Shown: positions 53,344 to 61,455 of the stretch, piece after piece
Layout of the letters: the number at the start of each line of letters is the position of its first letter
Numbering within the stretch: the first letter of the stretch is position 1
Assembly (NCBI RefSeq): GCF_011683955.1
Contig: NZ_JAAQPI010000002.1
Coordinates: 1 to 64,000, forward strand
Direction of reading: 5' to 3'
DNA length: 64,000 nt
Source of the DNA: Pseudomaricurvus alkylphenolicus
Lineage (GTDB): Bacteria > Pseudomonadota > Gammaproteobacteria > Pseudomonadales > Cellvibrionaceae
The notes under the pieces: model-generated
The model's database searches: none
What the model was told of the DNA's origin: nothing
Seen by the model: only the letters and a program-made list of their open reading frames with translations
Position numbers and translations under genes: made by a program

Positions 53344-53721
53344 ATGAATCAACAATCCCCCTACCAACTGCTGGGCGACGACAAAATCCGTGAGTTGGCG
53401 AGCGCCTTCTACGACGCCATGGACGAGCTGACAGAGGCCGAAGACATTCGCCGCATGCACAGCGACAATCTCGATGAGATCAAGGAAAAGCTATACGAAT
53501 ACTTGTGTGGCTGGATGGGCGGACCGCCCAAATATATGGAAAAGTACGGCACCATTTGCCTGACGGATCCCCACAAGCCCTACGCCATTGGGGCAGAGCA
53601 CCGCGACCAGTGGTTACTGTGTATGGATCGGGCTCTGGAAAAGATCGGGGCCCCTGAGCAGGTCAAGACCATGCTTAAGGACCCTATGTATGATCTGGCG
53701 GATTTTATTCGCAATACATAG
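53344..53721 (+). CDS. Truncated hemoglobin, group II
   Basis: This is a 125-residue 2-on-2 globin that binds heme and likely handles O2 or NO. The segment GWMGGPPKYMEKYG, the proximal His in IGAEHRDQWLLCMDRAL and a Trp in the G helix fit group II (HbO-type). I chose the ATG at 53344; 26 upstream codons are open but show no ribosome site, and the true start also has only a weak one. A large palindrome begins right after the stop codon. Confidence 0.9.
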   Translation: MNQQSPYQLLGDDKIRELASAFYDAMDELTEAEDIRRMHSDNLDEIKEKLYEYLCGWMGGPPKYMEKYGTICLTDPHKPYAIGAEHRDQWLLCMDRALEKIGAPEQVKTMLKDPMYDLADFIRNT

Positions 53722-53782
53722 AAGTTGCGTGCCGCCGTCAATGGTGGATTACGCTTTGCTAATCCACCCTTCTACGCAACTT
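53722..53782. repeat. Intergenic palindromic repeat, copy 1
   Basis: This is a nested palindrome immediately after the hemoglobin stop. The outer arms are AAGTTGCGT (53722–53730) and ACGCAACTT (53774–53782). The inner arms are GGTGGATTA and TAATCCACC around CGCTTTGC (53743–53768). The inner core GGTGGATTA...TAATCCACC recurs in copies 2 and 3. Similar GTGGATTA/TAATCCAC elements are scattered between genes in many proteobacteria. It may serve as a bidirectional transcript end. Confidence 0.75.
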
Positions 53783-53809
53783 GAAGGTGCGTCGATACTG
53801 CCCACTGGG

Positions 53810-53862
53810 TAGGGTGGATTAGCCGAAGGCGTCGCCTGGAGCGCCTACTTTTGGAATCCACC
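53810..53862. repeat. Intergenic palindromic repeat, copy 2 (longer loop)
   Basis: GTAGGGTGGATTAGCCGAAGGCG is followed 25 bases later by AATCCACC. The arms GGTGGATT (53813–53820) and AATCCACC (53855–53862) pair across a 34-base interior that carries its own short G/C stems. It ends just before the ETF-QO stop codon and is 44 bp from copy 1, forming a pair of elements between two convergent genes. Confidence 0.7.
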
Positions 53863-53872
53863 GAGGCCGCAG

Positions 53873-55513
53873 TTACATGTTGGGATAATTAGGCCCACCG
53901 GCACCTTCAGGTACCACCCAGGTGATGTTCTGGGTCGGGTCCTTGATATCACAGGTCTTACAGTGCACGCAGTTCTGGGCGTTGATTTGCAGGCGCTTGT
54001 CCCCGCTTTCCTCTTCCATAATCTCGTACACACCCGCCGGGCAGTAACGCTGAGCTGGCTCGTCGTACTGGGCCAGGTTGACCTTGATGGGCACATCCGC
54101 GTCCTTCAGGGTCAGGTGGCAAGGCTGGTCTTCCTCGTGGTTGGTGTTCGACAAGAACACGGAGGACAGCTTATCGAAGCTCAGTTTGCCATCGGGCTTG
54201 GGATAGCTGATGGGTGAGAACTGAGACGCGGGCTTAAGCTGGGCGTGATCCGCAACCGGGTCGGACAGGGTCCACGGGAGCTTGCCATTGAAGATGTTGA
54301 TATCGATAAAGGCGTAGGCGGAGCCCAGGAAGTTGCCCCACTTGTGCTGGGCCGGGCCAAAGTTACGCTGAGCCCAGAGCTCCTGGTAAGCCCAGGAATT
54401 CTTGTAAGCGCTGTCGAATTCCACCAGATCATCATTACCGCGCTCGGCTTTTATGGCCGCGGCGACACACTCGGCCGCTACCATACCGGACTTCATGGCG
54501 GTGTGGCTGCCCTTGATCTTGGCGAAGTTCAGGGTACCGGCGTCGTCACCGATCAGCAGGCCACCGGGGAAGTGCATCTTGGGCTGACTCTGGATGCCGC
54601 CCTTGGTGATAGCACGGGCGCCGTAGCTGGTGCGCTCGCCACCTTCCAGGTACTGGCTAATCACCGGGTGGTGCTTGTAGCGCTGGAACTCGTCAAACGG
54701 GCTGATGTGCGGATTGCTGTAGGACAGGTCAGTAATCAGACCACAGACCACCTGGTTGTCTTCAATGTGATACAGGAAGCTGCCGCCAGCCGCGCCGTTT
54801 TCGGCCAGAGGCCAGCCGGCAGTGTGTACCACCAGACCCTGCTTGTGGTTCTCAGGTTTGACCTTCCAGATCTCTTTGATGCCAATACCGTAATGCTGGG
54901 GCTCTTTGCCGGCGTCCAGGTTGAACTTGGCGATCAGCTGCTTGCCCAGGTGGCCACGGCAACCTTCGGCAAACAGCGTGTACTTGCCGTGCAGCTCCAT
55001 GCCAGGCATGTAGGAATCTTTCTGCTCGCCATTCATGCCGATGCCCATGTCACCGGTGGCAATGCCTTTGACGCTGCCGTCTTCGTTGTACAAGACTTCT
55101 GCAGCGGCAAAGCAGGGGTAGATCTCGACGCCCAGGGCTTCGGCCTGCTCGCCCAACCAGCGGCACAGGTTACCCAGGCTGATGATGTAGTTGCCTTCGT
55201 TGTGCATGGTTTTAGGCACAAACGGACCAGGGATCTTCTGGCCTTTCTCGGCGCTTTGCAGCAGGTAGATATCGTCTCCGGTCACTTCGGTGTTAAGCGG
55301 AGCGCCTTTTTCTTTCCAGTCGGGGAAGAGCTCATTGAGGGCAGTGGGTTCGAACACGGCGCCAGAGAGGATGTGTGCACCCACCTCGGAACCCTTCTCA
55401 ACCACACAGACACTGATGTCTTCGTTCAGTTGGCGAATGCGGCAGGCGGCGGCGAGTCCGGACGGGCCGGCACCGACGATAACCACATCGTATTCCATAA
55501 ATTCACGTTCCAC
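53873..55513 (-). CDS. Electron-transfer flavoprotein:ubiquinone oxidoreductase
   Basis: ETF-QO passes electrons from ETF, reduced by fatty-acid and amino-acid dehydrogenases, to the quinone pool. The 546-residue membrane-associated protein has an N-terminal FAD motif (YDVVIVGAGPSGLAAACRI), GGLLIGDDAGTLN, and a C-terminal 4Fe–4S site (RYCPAGVYEI...NAQNCVHCKTCDIKDP). I keep the GTG at 55513 because AGAGGAG lies 7 bases upstream; pseudomonad relatives also begin MERE. No etfAB genes are in the window. Confidence 0.97.
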   Translation of the reverse strand: MEREFMEYDVVIVGAGPSGLAAACRIRQLNEDISVCVVEKGSEVGAHILSGAVFEPTALNELFPDWKEKGAPLNTEVTGDDIYLLQSAEKGQKIPGPFVPKTMHNEGNYIISLGNLCRWLGEQAEALGVEIYPCFAAAEVLYNEDGSVKGIATGDMGIGMNGEQKDSYMPGMELHGKYTLFAEGCRGHLGKQLIAKFNLDAGKEPQHYGIGIKEIWKVKPENHKQGLVVHTAGWPLAENGAAGGSFLYHIEDNQVVCGLITDLSYSNPHISPFDEFQRYKHHPVISQYLEGGERTSYGARAITKGGIQSQPKMHFPGGLLIGDDAGTLNFAKIKGSHTAMKSGMVAAECVAAAIKAERGNDDLVEFDSAYKNSWAYQELWAQRNFGPAQHKWGNFLGSAYAFIDINIFNGKLPWTLSDPVADHAQLKPASQFSPISYPKPDGKLSFDKLSSVFLSNTNHEEDQPCHLTLKDADVPIKVNLAQYDEPAQRYCPAGVYEIMEEESGDKRLQINAQNCVHCKTCDIKDPTQNITWVVPEGAGGPNYPNM

Positions 55514-55669
55514 GGTCTTGCTCCTCTAATCTAATTGTCTGTCTGAGCTCGAATGACTGGCTTGGCTAATCTACCAGACAGAATATAGACCGTTTGTGAA
55601 AGGTGGATCACCCCGGAGGGTGAAATAAGGGTGAAGCCCTGTCGTGGGTTAACAAAGAGCGGGGAAGGC

Positions 55670-57229
55670 TCAAGGGTTACCGGAACGAACCTTGAGCAGC
55701 GCCTGGGTGCGGTTCTCCACCCCCATTTTGCCGTAGAGGTTACGGATATGGACCTTGAGGGTATTGATGGAAATATTGAGCCGATCGGCAATTTGCTTGT
55801 TGGACAAGCCTTCGCCCAGCCAATGCATCACCTGCTGCTCGCGCTGGGTCAGGGGCTCTACCTGGGGTTCCTGAAGCTCAGTGGGGCGCAAATCGTCACC
55901 AGCATCACTCTCATCCACTGACACCGGCTTACCCTCGATCAACTTTTGCAGGGGCTCAGGCAGCTGTTGCTGACGCTCTGGCGATAGCGAGTTGATCCAG
56001 CGTTGCAGCCGCACCATGTCTTTTTCACCCAGCGGCAACTGTTGCAACAGCTCAACTATCCAGGGCCAGTCATCGAGGGCAACGGCCTGCTCCATAGCCT
56101 CTTCCAGATAACCTGCCTGCTCCAGCCACTGGCCGGCCCGGAAACGGATTTTGCGCTGCTCCGCCGGCGGCAACTGGGAAAAGTGCTGCAACAGAAACTG
56201 ACGAAACAGATCATGGTAGCGGAACCAGGTGCCATGGTTATCCAGGGGCACCAGGAACAGATTCAAGCGATCCACCGTCTGCAGCTGGGCCTGACTATCA
56301 TCCGCCTCGGCCAGGGCATTGGCGAGCGCCACGCAAAAGCGGCGTGGCAAAGCGGTCAAGGTCAGAAAACGCTGTAATTCGGGGGACTGAATGGCAAATA
56401 CTTCTTGCAACAAATAGTCTGCCACATCCCGATTGAGGGGCCGGGAACCACGCCCGCCCGCTTTGGCCTCTTTGCCGCTGGTACCCGGCTGCTCATCAGA
56501 GACATTCTGGTCAGGATGGCGCTGCAAGGATAGGGCTAACAACTGCAAACCCGCAGGCCAACCCTCACTCTTGTAGGTGAGGCGGCTGATCGCATCACCG
56601 TCGAGCCCCAGCGACATGGTTTCGCGGAAGAAGGTCTGGATTTCATCCTCGCCAAACTCCAGCTCAGACACCCCCAGCTCCAGCAGCTGGTTATTGACCC
56701 GGCGCCTGGCCAGCGACAAAGGCGGCTCACTGCGGCTGGTCATCACCACACGCAAAGCCGCCGGCAAATGATCGAGGAACAAACCCAGCTGTTGCAGCAG
56801 CTCCTCGTCCTGCAGCTCGTGGGCATCATCCAGAACCACCGTCAGCGCCTGACCGGCGCTGCTGCCAACGCTCAACTGATCCAAATCATTGAGTAGGGAT
56901 ACCACCACCGATTGCAGATCGGGCTCCCCCTCCTCCAACAGAGCCAGAGCCTCTTCACCCACACTGGGTTCAATTTCGCGCAACGCGGTGATCAAATGGC
57001 TCCAGAACAAGGGCGGTGAGGACAGGCTCTGATCCAGCGTCAGCCAACAGAACGACTGCGGGTGGCTATGGAGCCACTGACTGATCAAAGTGGTCTTGCC
57101 ATAGCCCGCCGGCGCGCACACCAGCACCAGCTGCCCACCCGCCGACTGCTGCAGGCGCTGCACCAGATGGGGTCTGGGCACGCACTGAGGTCGCAAGGGT
57201 GGCAAATAAAAGCGGGTCTTTAGCAGCAT
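55670..57229 (-). CDS. Short MalT-like STAND-ATPase LuxR regulator
   Basis: This is a 519-residue regulator. The N-terminal NTPase has Walker A APAGYGKTTLISQW (about residues 39–52), Walker B-like LTVVLDDAHEL (about 128–137) and a sensor Arg in VVMTSRSEPPLSLARR. A winged-helix-like region follows (about 260–400). A C-terminal LuxR helix-turn-helix is clear: LTQREQQVMHWLGEGLSNKQIADRLNISINTLKVHIRNLYGKM. MalT and AlkS-type proteins are about 900 residues; here the long TPR-like ligand domain is missing. The inducer is unknown. It lies upstream of ETF-QO on the same strand (156-bp gap). Confidence 0.9.
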   Translation of the reverse strand: MLLKTRFYLPPLRPQCVPRPHLVQRLQQSAGGQLVLVCAPAGYGKTTLISQWLHSHPQSFCWLTLDQSLSSPPLFWSHLITALREIEPSVGEEALALLEEGEPDLQSVVVSLLNDLDQLSVGSSAGQALTVVLDDAHELQDEELLQQLGLFLDHLPAALRVVMTSRSEPPLSLARRRVNNQLLELGVSELEFGEDEIQTFFRETMSLGLDGDAISRLTYKSEGWPAGLQLLALSLQRHPDQNVSDEQPGTSGKEAKAGGRGSRPLNRDVADYLLQEVFAIQSPELQRFLTLTALPRRFCVALANALAEADDSQAQLQTVDRLNLFLVPLDNHGTWFRYHDLFRQFLLQHFSQLPPAEQRKIRFRAGQWLEQAGYLEEAMEQAVALDDWPWIVELLQQLPLGEKDMVRLQRWINSLSPERQQQLPEPLQKLIEGKPVSVDESDAGDDLRPTELQEPQVEPLTQREQQVMHWLGEGLSNKQIADRLNISINTLKVHIRNLYGKMGVENRTQALLKVRSGNP

Positions 57230-57359
57230 GGCATATTGGGCAACGGAAGCAGCCCGAGAATTCCTATGTGGGGACCTGTGACTTAAGTCGATACCTTAAA
57301 AGGTTCAACGGTCCGGATTCAAGTATAGACTTCGGCTGTTGCTCGAAGACGTCGCTCCC

Positions 57360-57399
57360 GGCATCCATGCCTCCCGCGACATACCGTACATCCTGTACA
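57360..57399. repeat. Pair of mini-hairpins with TCC loops
   Basis: GGCAT-CC-ATGCC (57360–57371) and GTACA-TCC-TGTAC (57386–57398) are two short palindromes with near-identical loop sequence, 14 bp apart, in the gap between the MalT-like gene and the glyA terminator. The surrounding text (GCTCCCGGCATCCATGCCTCCCGCGACATAC) resembles intergenic elements I recall from marine gammaproteobacteria. Assignment to a repeat family is a guess. Confidence 0.4.
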
Positions 57400-57401
57400 T
57401 A

Positions 57402-57430
57402 AAAAAGCCGGAGGTTTTCTCCGGCTTTTT
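57402..57430 (-). terminator. Rho-independent terminator after glyA
   Basis: On the minus strand AAAAAGCCGGAG-AAAAC-CTCCGGCTTTTT forms an 8-bp G/C-rich stem (GCCGGAG/CTCCGGC) flanked by A and T runs. It lies about 20 bp past the glyA stop. The A run on the other side allows bidirectional use. Confidence 0.92.
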
Positions 57431-57450
57431 GGTTATTTTCCGTTCGGTAA

Positions 57451-58713
57451 TTAACCGTAAACGGGGAAGCGCTTGCACAGGTCCAGCACTTTGGCCTTCA
57501 CCTCGGCAATCATCTGCTCAGAAGTGCCGTTTTCCAGGCTCTCGAGCACATCGCACATCCAGTTGGTCAACTGAACCGTCTCTTCCTCGCCAAAACCACG
57601 GGTAGTAATGGCCGGAGTACCCACACGCAGACCGGAGGTTACAAACGGAGAGCGGGGGTCGTTGGGAACAGAGTTCTTGTTAACGGTGATGTTGGCTTCA
57701 CCCAGCGCCGCATCGGCGTCTTTACCGGTGTACTCTTTACCGATCAGGTCCACCAGCATCAGGTGGTTTTCAGTACCGCCGGAAACAATCTTGATACCAC
57801 GCTCGATAAAGGTGGCGGCCATTGCCTTGGCGTTCTTAACAACCTGCTGCTGATAGGTTTTGTAGTCCTCAGACATGGCTTCTTTGAACGCCACGGCCTT
57901 GGCGGCAATAACGTGCATCAGAGGGCCGCCCTGGCCACCGGGGAATACGGCAGAATTCAGCTTCTTCTCGATCTCTTCGTTGGCACGGGCCAGGATGATA
58001 CCGCCACGGGGGCCACGCAGAGTCTTGTGAGTGGTGGAGGTGACAACGTCCGCCACAGGCACGGGGTTGGGGTAGACACCCGCAGCGACCAGACCGGCCA
58101 CATGCGCCATGTCCACAAACAGGTAAGCACCCACTTTGTCGGCGATCTCGCGGAAGCGGTTCCAATCCATGATCTGGGAGTAAGCGGAGAAACCGGCCAC
58201 GATCATCTTGGGCTTGTGCTCCTCAGCCAGACGCTCAACTTCGTCGTAATCCACCTCACCGGTTTCGGGATTCAGGCCGTATTGTACGGCGTTGTACATC
58301 TTGCCGGAGAAGTTAACGGAGGCACCGTGGGTCAGGTGGCCACCGTGGGCCAGGCTCATGCCCAGAACTGTATCGCCAGGCGTACACAAGGCCTGATATA
58401 CCGCAGAGTTGGCCTGAGAGCCAGAGTGCGGCTGAACGTTGGCGTAATCGGCGCCGAACAGCTGCTTGGCGCGATCGATGGCCAGCGCTTCGGCCTGGTC
58501 CACGTACTCACAGCCACCGTAGTAACGCTTGCTGGGGTAACCTTCGGCGTACTTGTTGGTCAGCTTGGTGCCCTGAGCCACCATCACCATGGGGCTGGTG
58601 TAGTTTTCAGAGGCGATCAGCTCGATGTGCTCTTCCTGACGGACTTCTTCCTTCTGGATGGCGCTCCAGAGCTCCGGATCAAAGGCTTCGATGGTCTGTG
58701 ATTTATCAAACAT
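57451..58713 (-). CDS. glyA: Serine hydroxymethyltransferase
   Basis: GlyA interconverts serine and glycine and loads tetrahydrofolate with one-carbon units. The 420-residue PLP enzyme has [38 protein letters not shown] and the PLP lysine in [16 protein letters not shown] (about residue 229). The length and motifs are standard. It is divergent from the Rieske oxygenase gene across a 243-bp gap and has its own terminator. Confidence 0.98.
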   Translation of the reverse strand: MFDKSQTIEAFDPELWSAIQKEEVRQEEHIELIASENYTSPMVMVAQGTKLTNKYAEGYPSKRYYGGCEYVDQAEALAIDRAKQLFGADYANVQPHSGSQANSAVYQALCTPGDTVLGMSLAHGGHLTHGASVNFSGKMYNAVQYGLNPETGEVDYDEVERLAEEHKPKMIVAGFSAYSQIMDWNRFREIADKVGAYLFVDMAHVAGLVAAGVYPNPVPVADVVTSTTHKTLRGPRGGIILARANEEIEKKLNSAVFPGGQGGPLMHVIAAKAVAFKEAMSEDYKTYQQQVVKNAKAMAATFIERGIKIVSGGTENHLMLVDLIGKEYTGKDADAALGEANITVNKNSVPNDPRSPFVTSGLRVGTPAITTRGFGEEETVQLTNWMCDVLESLENGTSEQMIAEVKAKVLDLCKRFPVYG

Positions 58714-58956
58714 GGGTTAACCCTGTGCTTAACTGGTGAGGACGGTTATGAGAGGGCGCGAATTGTACACTAATCGGCTGTCGGGACGCACCCATGAAAC
58801 AGGATTTTTCACAGCCATCCGGATTGACCTGCTATTGGCCATTTCGCTCAATCTTATTGACCTTTGCCGGTCTGGCCTTTTCCCCCACCCATCCTGTGCC
58901 TATAGTGGAAACAGAACCTGTTCGAGTCCTCCAATAAAAGCTAAAGAAGGCCGAGT

Positions 58957-60114
58957 ATGAACATCTCCGACCCCCGCTATGGGCTGTTTCAAACCCTGCA
59001 GCAATGCGTGCGCGAAAACCGCCCCCAGGACCCCATGGCCACCAGCGAGGTGGACTGCCGCTACTACACGGATCCTGCCTGGTTTGACCATGAGATGAAG
59101 ACCATCTTCAGCGATGTGCCGCTGATACTGGGGCCGGCCAGTATGCTAAAAGAGCCCGGCGAGCATATTACCCACGACCACACCGGCAAGCCCATTCTAC
59201 TGGTGCGGGGGCGGGACCGGAAACTGCGAGCGTTTTTGAACGTCTGCCGACACCGGGGCGTGCGTCTGGCGGATGCCCCTGAGGTCAAACGCAAGCCGAC
59301 CTTTACCTGCCCCTACCACCACTGGACTTATGCCCTGGATGGGGAACTGACCCATGTTCCTGTCGAAGAGAGCTTTCCCGATTTCGACAAGCACTGCCGC
59401 AGCTTGGTGGCACTGCCCACCGAGGAGGCACACGGACTGGTGTGGGTCAACCCAAACAAAGAGGGCACCCTCAACCTGCCGGGCTTTCTCGGCAATATCG
59501 CCCGGGATCTCGACAACTTTGGCCTCGCCGACGACCACTTCTTTAAGCAGACCGTTCAAACCCGCCAATGCAACTGGAAGCTGATTGTGGAGGCCTTCCA
59601 GGACGGCTACCACGTGACACGACTGCACCAGCGCAGCGTCGGTGGTTTCTTTCTCGATTGCGTCGCCGCCCAGGAACGGGAACAGCAGCATATCCGCTCA
59701 ATCGTGGCCCGCAAAGAATTCGCCGAATCGCTGCAGCTGCCACCGGAGCAGTGGGACTTTCGCAATCACGCCTCCTTCGCACACTTTATCTGGCCCAACA
59801 CCATTATGGTGTTCCACCCCGATTACATCAGCCAGATGGCCCTTTACCCCCAATCGCCCAGCGAAACCGTGGTGGTGCACAGCTGCGTGATCGACCGCGA
59901 ACCCCTGTCCGAGGCCGAACTGGCGCACTACGAGCGGGGCTTTGCCATGATCGAAGACGGTGTCTTTAACGCTGAAGACCTGCATGTGTGCGAGCAGGCC
60001 CAGATCGGTATGGACAGCGGCGCCAACGATACCTTACTGATCGGCGGCCACGAGGGTGGCCTGCGCAATTTTTATGAGATTGTGGAAGAAACAACGGGCC
60101 CCTATCGCCCCTGA
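58957..60114 (+). CDS. Rieske non-heme iron oxygenase, alpha subunit
   Basis: This is a 385-residue oxygenase. The Rieske 2Fe–2S ligands are C97, H99, C118 and H121 (CRHRGVRLADAP...TFTCPYHHW). The C-terminal catalytic domain has VEAFQDGYHVTRLHQRS, with the Asp/Glu and two His expected for the mononuclear iron. It belongs to the ring-hydroxylating oxygenase group that also includes betaine/choline-type monooxygenases. The divergent glyA makes an N-methyl compound substrate tempting, but no reductase or demethylase gene is adjacent. The ATG has AAGGCCGAG just upstream. Confidence 0.88.
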   Translation: MNISDPRYGLFQTLQQCVRENRPQDPMATSEVDCRYYTDPAWFDHEMKTIFSDVPLILGPASMLKEPGEHITHDHTGKPILLVRGRDRKLRAFLNVCRHRGVRLADAPEVKRKPTFTCPYHHWTYALDGELTHVPVEESFPDFDKHCRSLVALPTEEAHGLVWVNPNKEGTLNLPGFLGNIARDLDNFGLADDHFFKQTVQTRQCNWKLIVEAFQDGYHVTRLHQRSVGGFFLDCVAAQEREQQHIRSIVARKEFAESLQLPPEQWDFRNHASFAHFIWPNTIMVFHPDYISQMALYPQSPSETVVVHSCVIDREPLSEAELAHYERGFAMIEDGVFNAEDLHVCEQAQIGMDSGANDTLLIGGHEGGLRNFYEIVEETTGPYRP

Positions 60115-60139
60115 CCACATCCGGCTATAATCCGCCGCC

Positions 60140-60613
60140 ATGGCCAAGAAGAAACCCAAACCCTCCAGTAATACCATCGTTCTCAACAAGAAAGCGCGCT
60201 TCGATTATCACCTGTCTGATAAATACGAGGCGGGCATTGCCCTGAAAGGCTGGGAAGTGAAAAGTCTGCGTGAAGGCAAGATCCAGATCGTGGACAGCCA
60301 CGTGTTCTTTAAGAACGGTGAAGCCTGGCTGCTCAATGCGCAGATCCAGCCATTAAACACCGTCTCCACTCACTTTGTGGTGGAACCCACTCGCCAGCGC
60401 AAACTGCTGCTGCACCGCAAAGAAATTGCCAAACTGCAACAGGCGGTTGAGCAAAAAGACTACACCTGCGTTGCCACTGCCCTCTATTGGAAGAATCACC
60501 TGGTCAAATGCGAAATCTCGCTGGCTAAAGGTAAGAAGCTGCACGACAAGCGCGAGACTGAAAAACAGCGGGACTGGAACCGCGAAAAACAGCGGCTGTT
60601 CCAAAAAGGCTGA
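60140..60613 (+). CDS. smpB: tmRNA-binding protein SmpB
   Basis: SmpB brings tmRNA to stalled ribosomes for trans-translation. The 157-residue protein shows [31 protein letters not shown] and AWLLNAQI, and a basic C-terminal tail ([22 protein letters not shown]) that folds in the mRNA channel. A TATAAT at 60126–60131 sits only 8 bp before the ATG and there is no ribosome site, so a leaderless transcript is possible. No tmRNA gene is seen nearby. Confidence 0.97.
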   Translation: MAKKKPKPSSNTIVLNKKARFDYHLSDKYEAGIALKGWEVKSLREGKIQIVDSHVFFKNGEAWLLNAQIQPLNTVSTHFVVEPTRQRKLLLHRKEIAKLQQAVEQKDYTCVATALYWKNHLVKCEISLAKGKKLHDKRETEKQRDWNREKQRLFQKG

Positions 60614-60628
60614 TCCCGATAAATACCG

Positions 60629-60661
60629 TAGGGCGGATTAGGCGAAGCCGTAATCCGCCGA
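60629..60661. repeat. Intergenic palindromic repeat, copy 3
   Basis: GTAGGGCGGATTAGGCGAAGCCGTAATCCGCCG carries the arms GGCGGATTA (60632–60640) and TAATCCGCC (60651–60659) around GGCGAAGCCG. It differs from copies 1 and 2 by paired T-to-C and A-to-G changes in the arms, so pairing is kept. It lies 19 bp after the smpB stop, between convergent smpB and the LysE gene. Confidence 0.75.
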
Positions 60662-60704
60662 AATGGCATCGCCTTTCAGTTTCATCAACGTAGCCACTTA
60701 AGCG

Positions 60705-61313
60705 CTAGCTGACGATCACCCGAAACGCCACCAATACCAACAACACTCCAAACACCTTTTGCACCGTAGCAGCCCCGGCCCGAAGACGGGACATGATGGA
60801 TGGGTGGGACACCAGCAGGGTGACCATCACATACCATAAGGCATCGATCACAAACGTGAGCAGCGCCATTCCCAGCTTTTGCCCAATACTGGAATCCACC
60901 GATACAAACTGTGAAAAGATCGCCAGAAAAAAGATCGCGAGCTTTGGGTTTAGAAACGCGGTGAGAAAACCGATAACCGCCCCTTGCCGACCGGAAACCT
61001 CCGACTCACCGTCAGCCTCAGAAAAATCTGCCGGTGCGGTGAAGGCCTTGTAAGCCAGAAACAACAGAAACAGCGCACCCAGCCACCTCAGCCCGTCAAA
61101 CAGCCACGGCGTCTGCTGGATAATAATCGCCAGGCCCACCGCCGCCAGCAGGGCGTAACTGCCAACACCAACGCCGTGAGCCACCGCGGCAATGACACCC
61201 TGCCGTCGCCCGCCTTTCAGGGTTTGCTCCACCACCACCGCGAGACTGGGCCCCGGACTTGCTGCACCCAGCCAACATAAGCCGGCGAGGGTAAACCACT
61301 CCAGTAATGACAC
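60705..61313 (-). CDS. LysE/RhtB-family amino-acid exporter
   Basis: This is a 202-residue inner-membrane protein with about six hydrophobic helices. Family signatures are LGAASPGPSLAVVVEQTLKGGRRQGV near the N-terminus and GFLTAFLNPKLAIFFLAIFSQFV in the middle. It probably exports an amino acid such as homoserine, threonine or leucine; the substrate cannot be told from sequence. It is a single-gene unit bounded by repeat copy 3 and the terminator at 61353–61383. Confidence 0.92.
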   Translation of the reverse strand: MSLLEWFTLAGLCWLGAASPGPSLAVVVEQTLKGGRRQGVIAAVAHGVGVGSYALLAAVGLAIIIQQTPWLFDGLRWLGALFLLFLAYKAFTAPADFSEADGESEVSGRQGAVIGFLTAFLNPKLAIFFLAIFSQFVSVDSSIGQKLGMALLTFVIDALWYVMVTLLVSHPSIMSRLRAGAATVQKVFGVLLVLVAFRVIVS

Positions 61314-61352
61314 GGGTGTTCTTTCCTTAATATGGGTTGTTGAAAAACGAAA

Positions 61353-61383
61353 ACAGGGCGCACTCGGGCGCCCTGTTTTTTGC
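61353..61383 (-). terminator. Terminator after the TonB-dependent receptor gene
   Basis: AAACAGGGCGC-ACTCGG-GCGCCCTGTTT is a perfect 11-bp stem with a 6-base loop, flanked by A and T runs. It lies about 70 bp past the receptor stop codon on the minus strand and shields the LysE gene from read-through. Confidence 0.88.
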
Positions 61384-61455
61384 TTAAGACGTTAAGGCAC
61401 TTCAGCCATCACAGCGAAGGATACGCTGGAATGGCTGAGGGTCGCTACAGCTTAC

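Noticed and set aside
54245-55534. 429-codon plus-strand frame opposite ETF-QO
   Set aside because: It mirrors the codon pattern of a strongly supported gene; the translation lacks recognisable motifs.
60614-60704. tmRNA (ssrA) gene expected near smpB
   Set aside because: The 91-bp gap holds only a palindromic repeat and is far too short.
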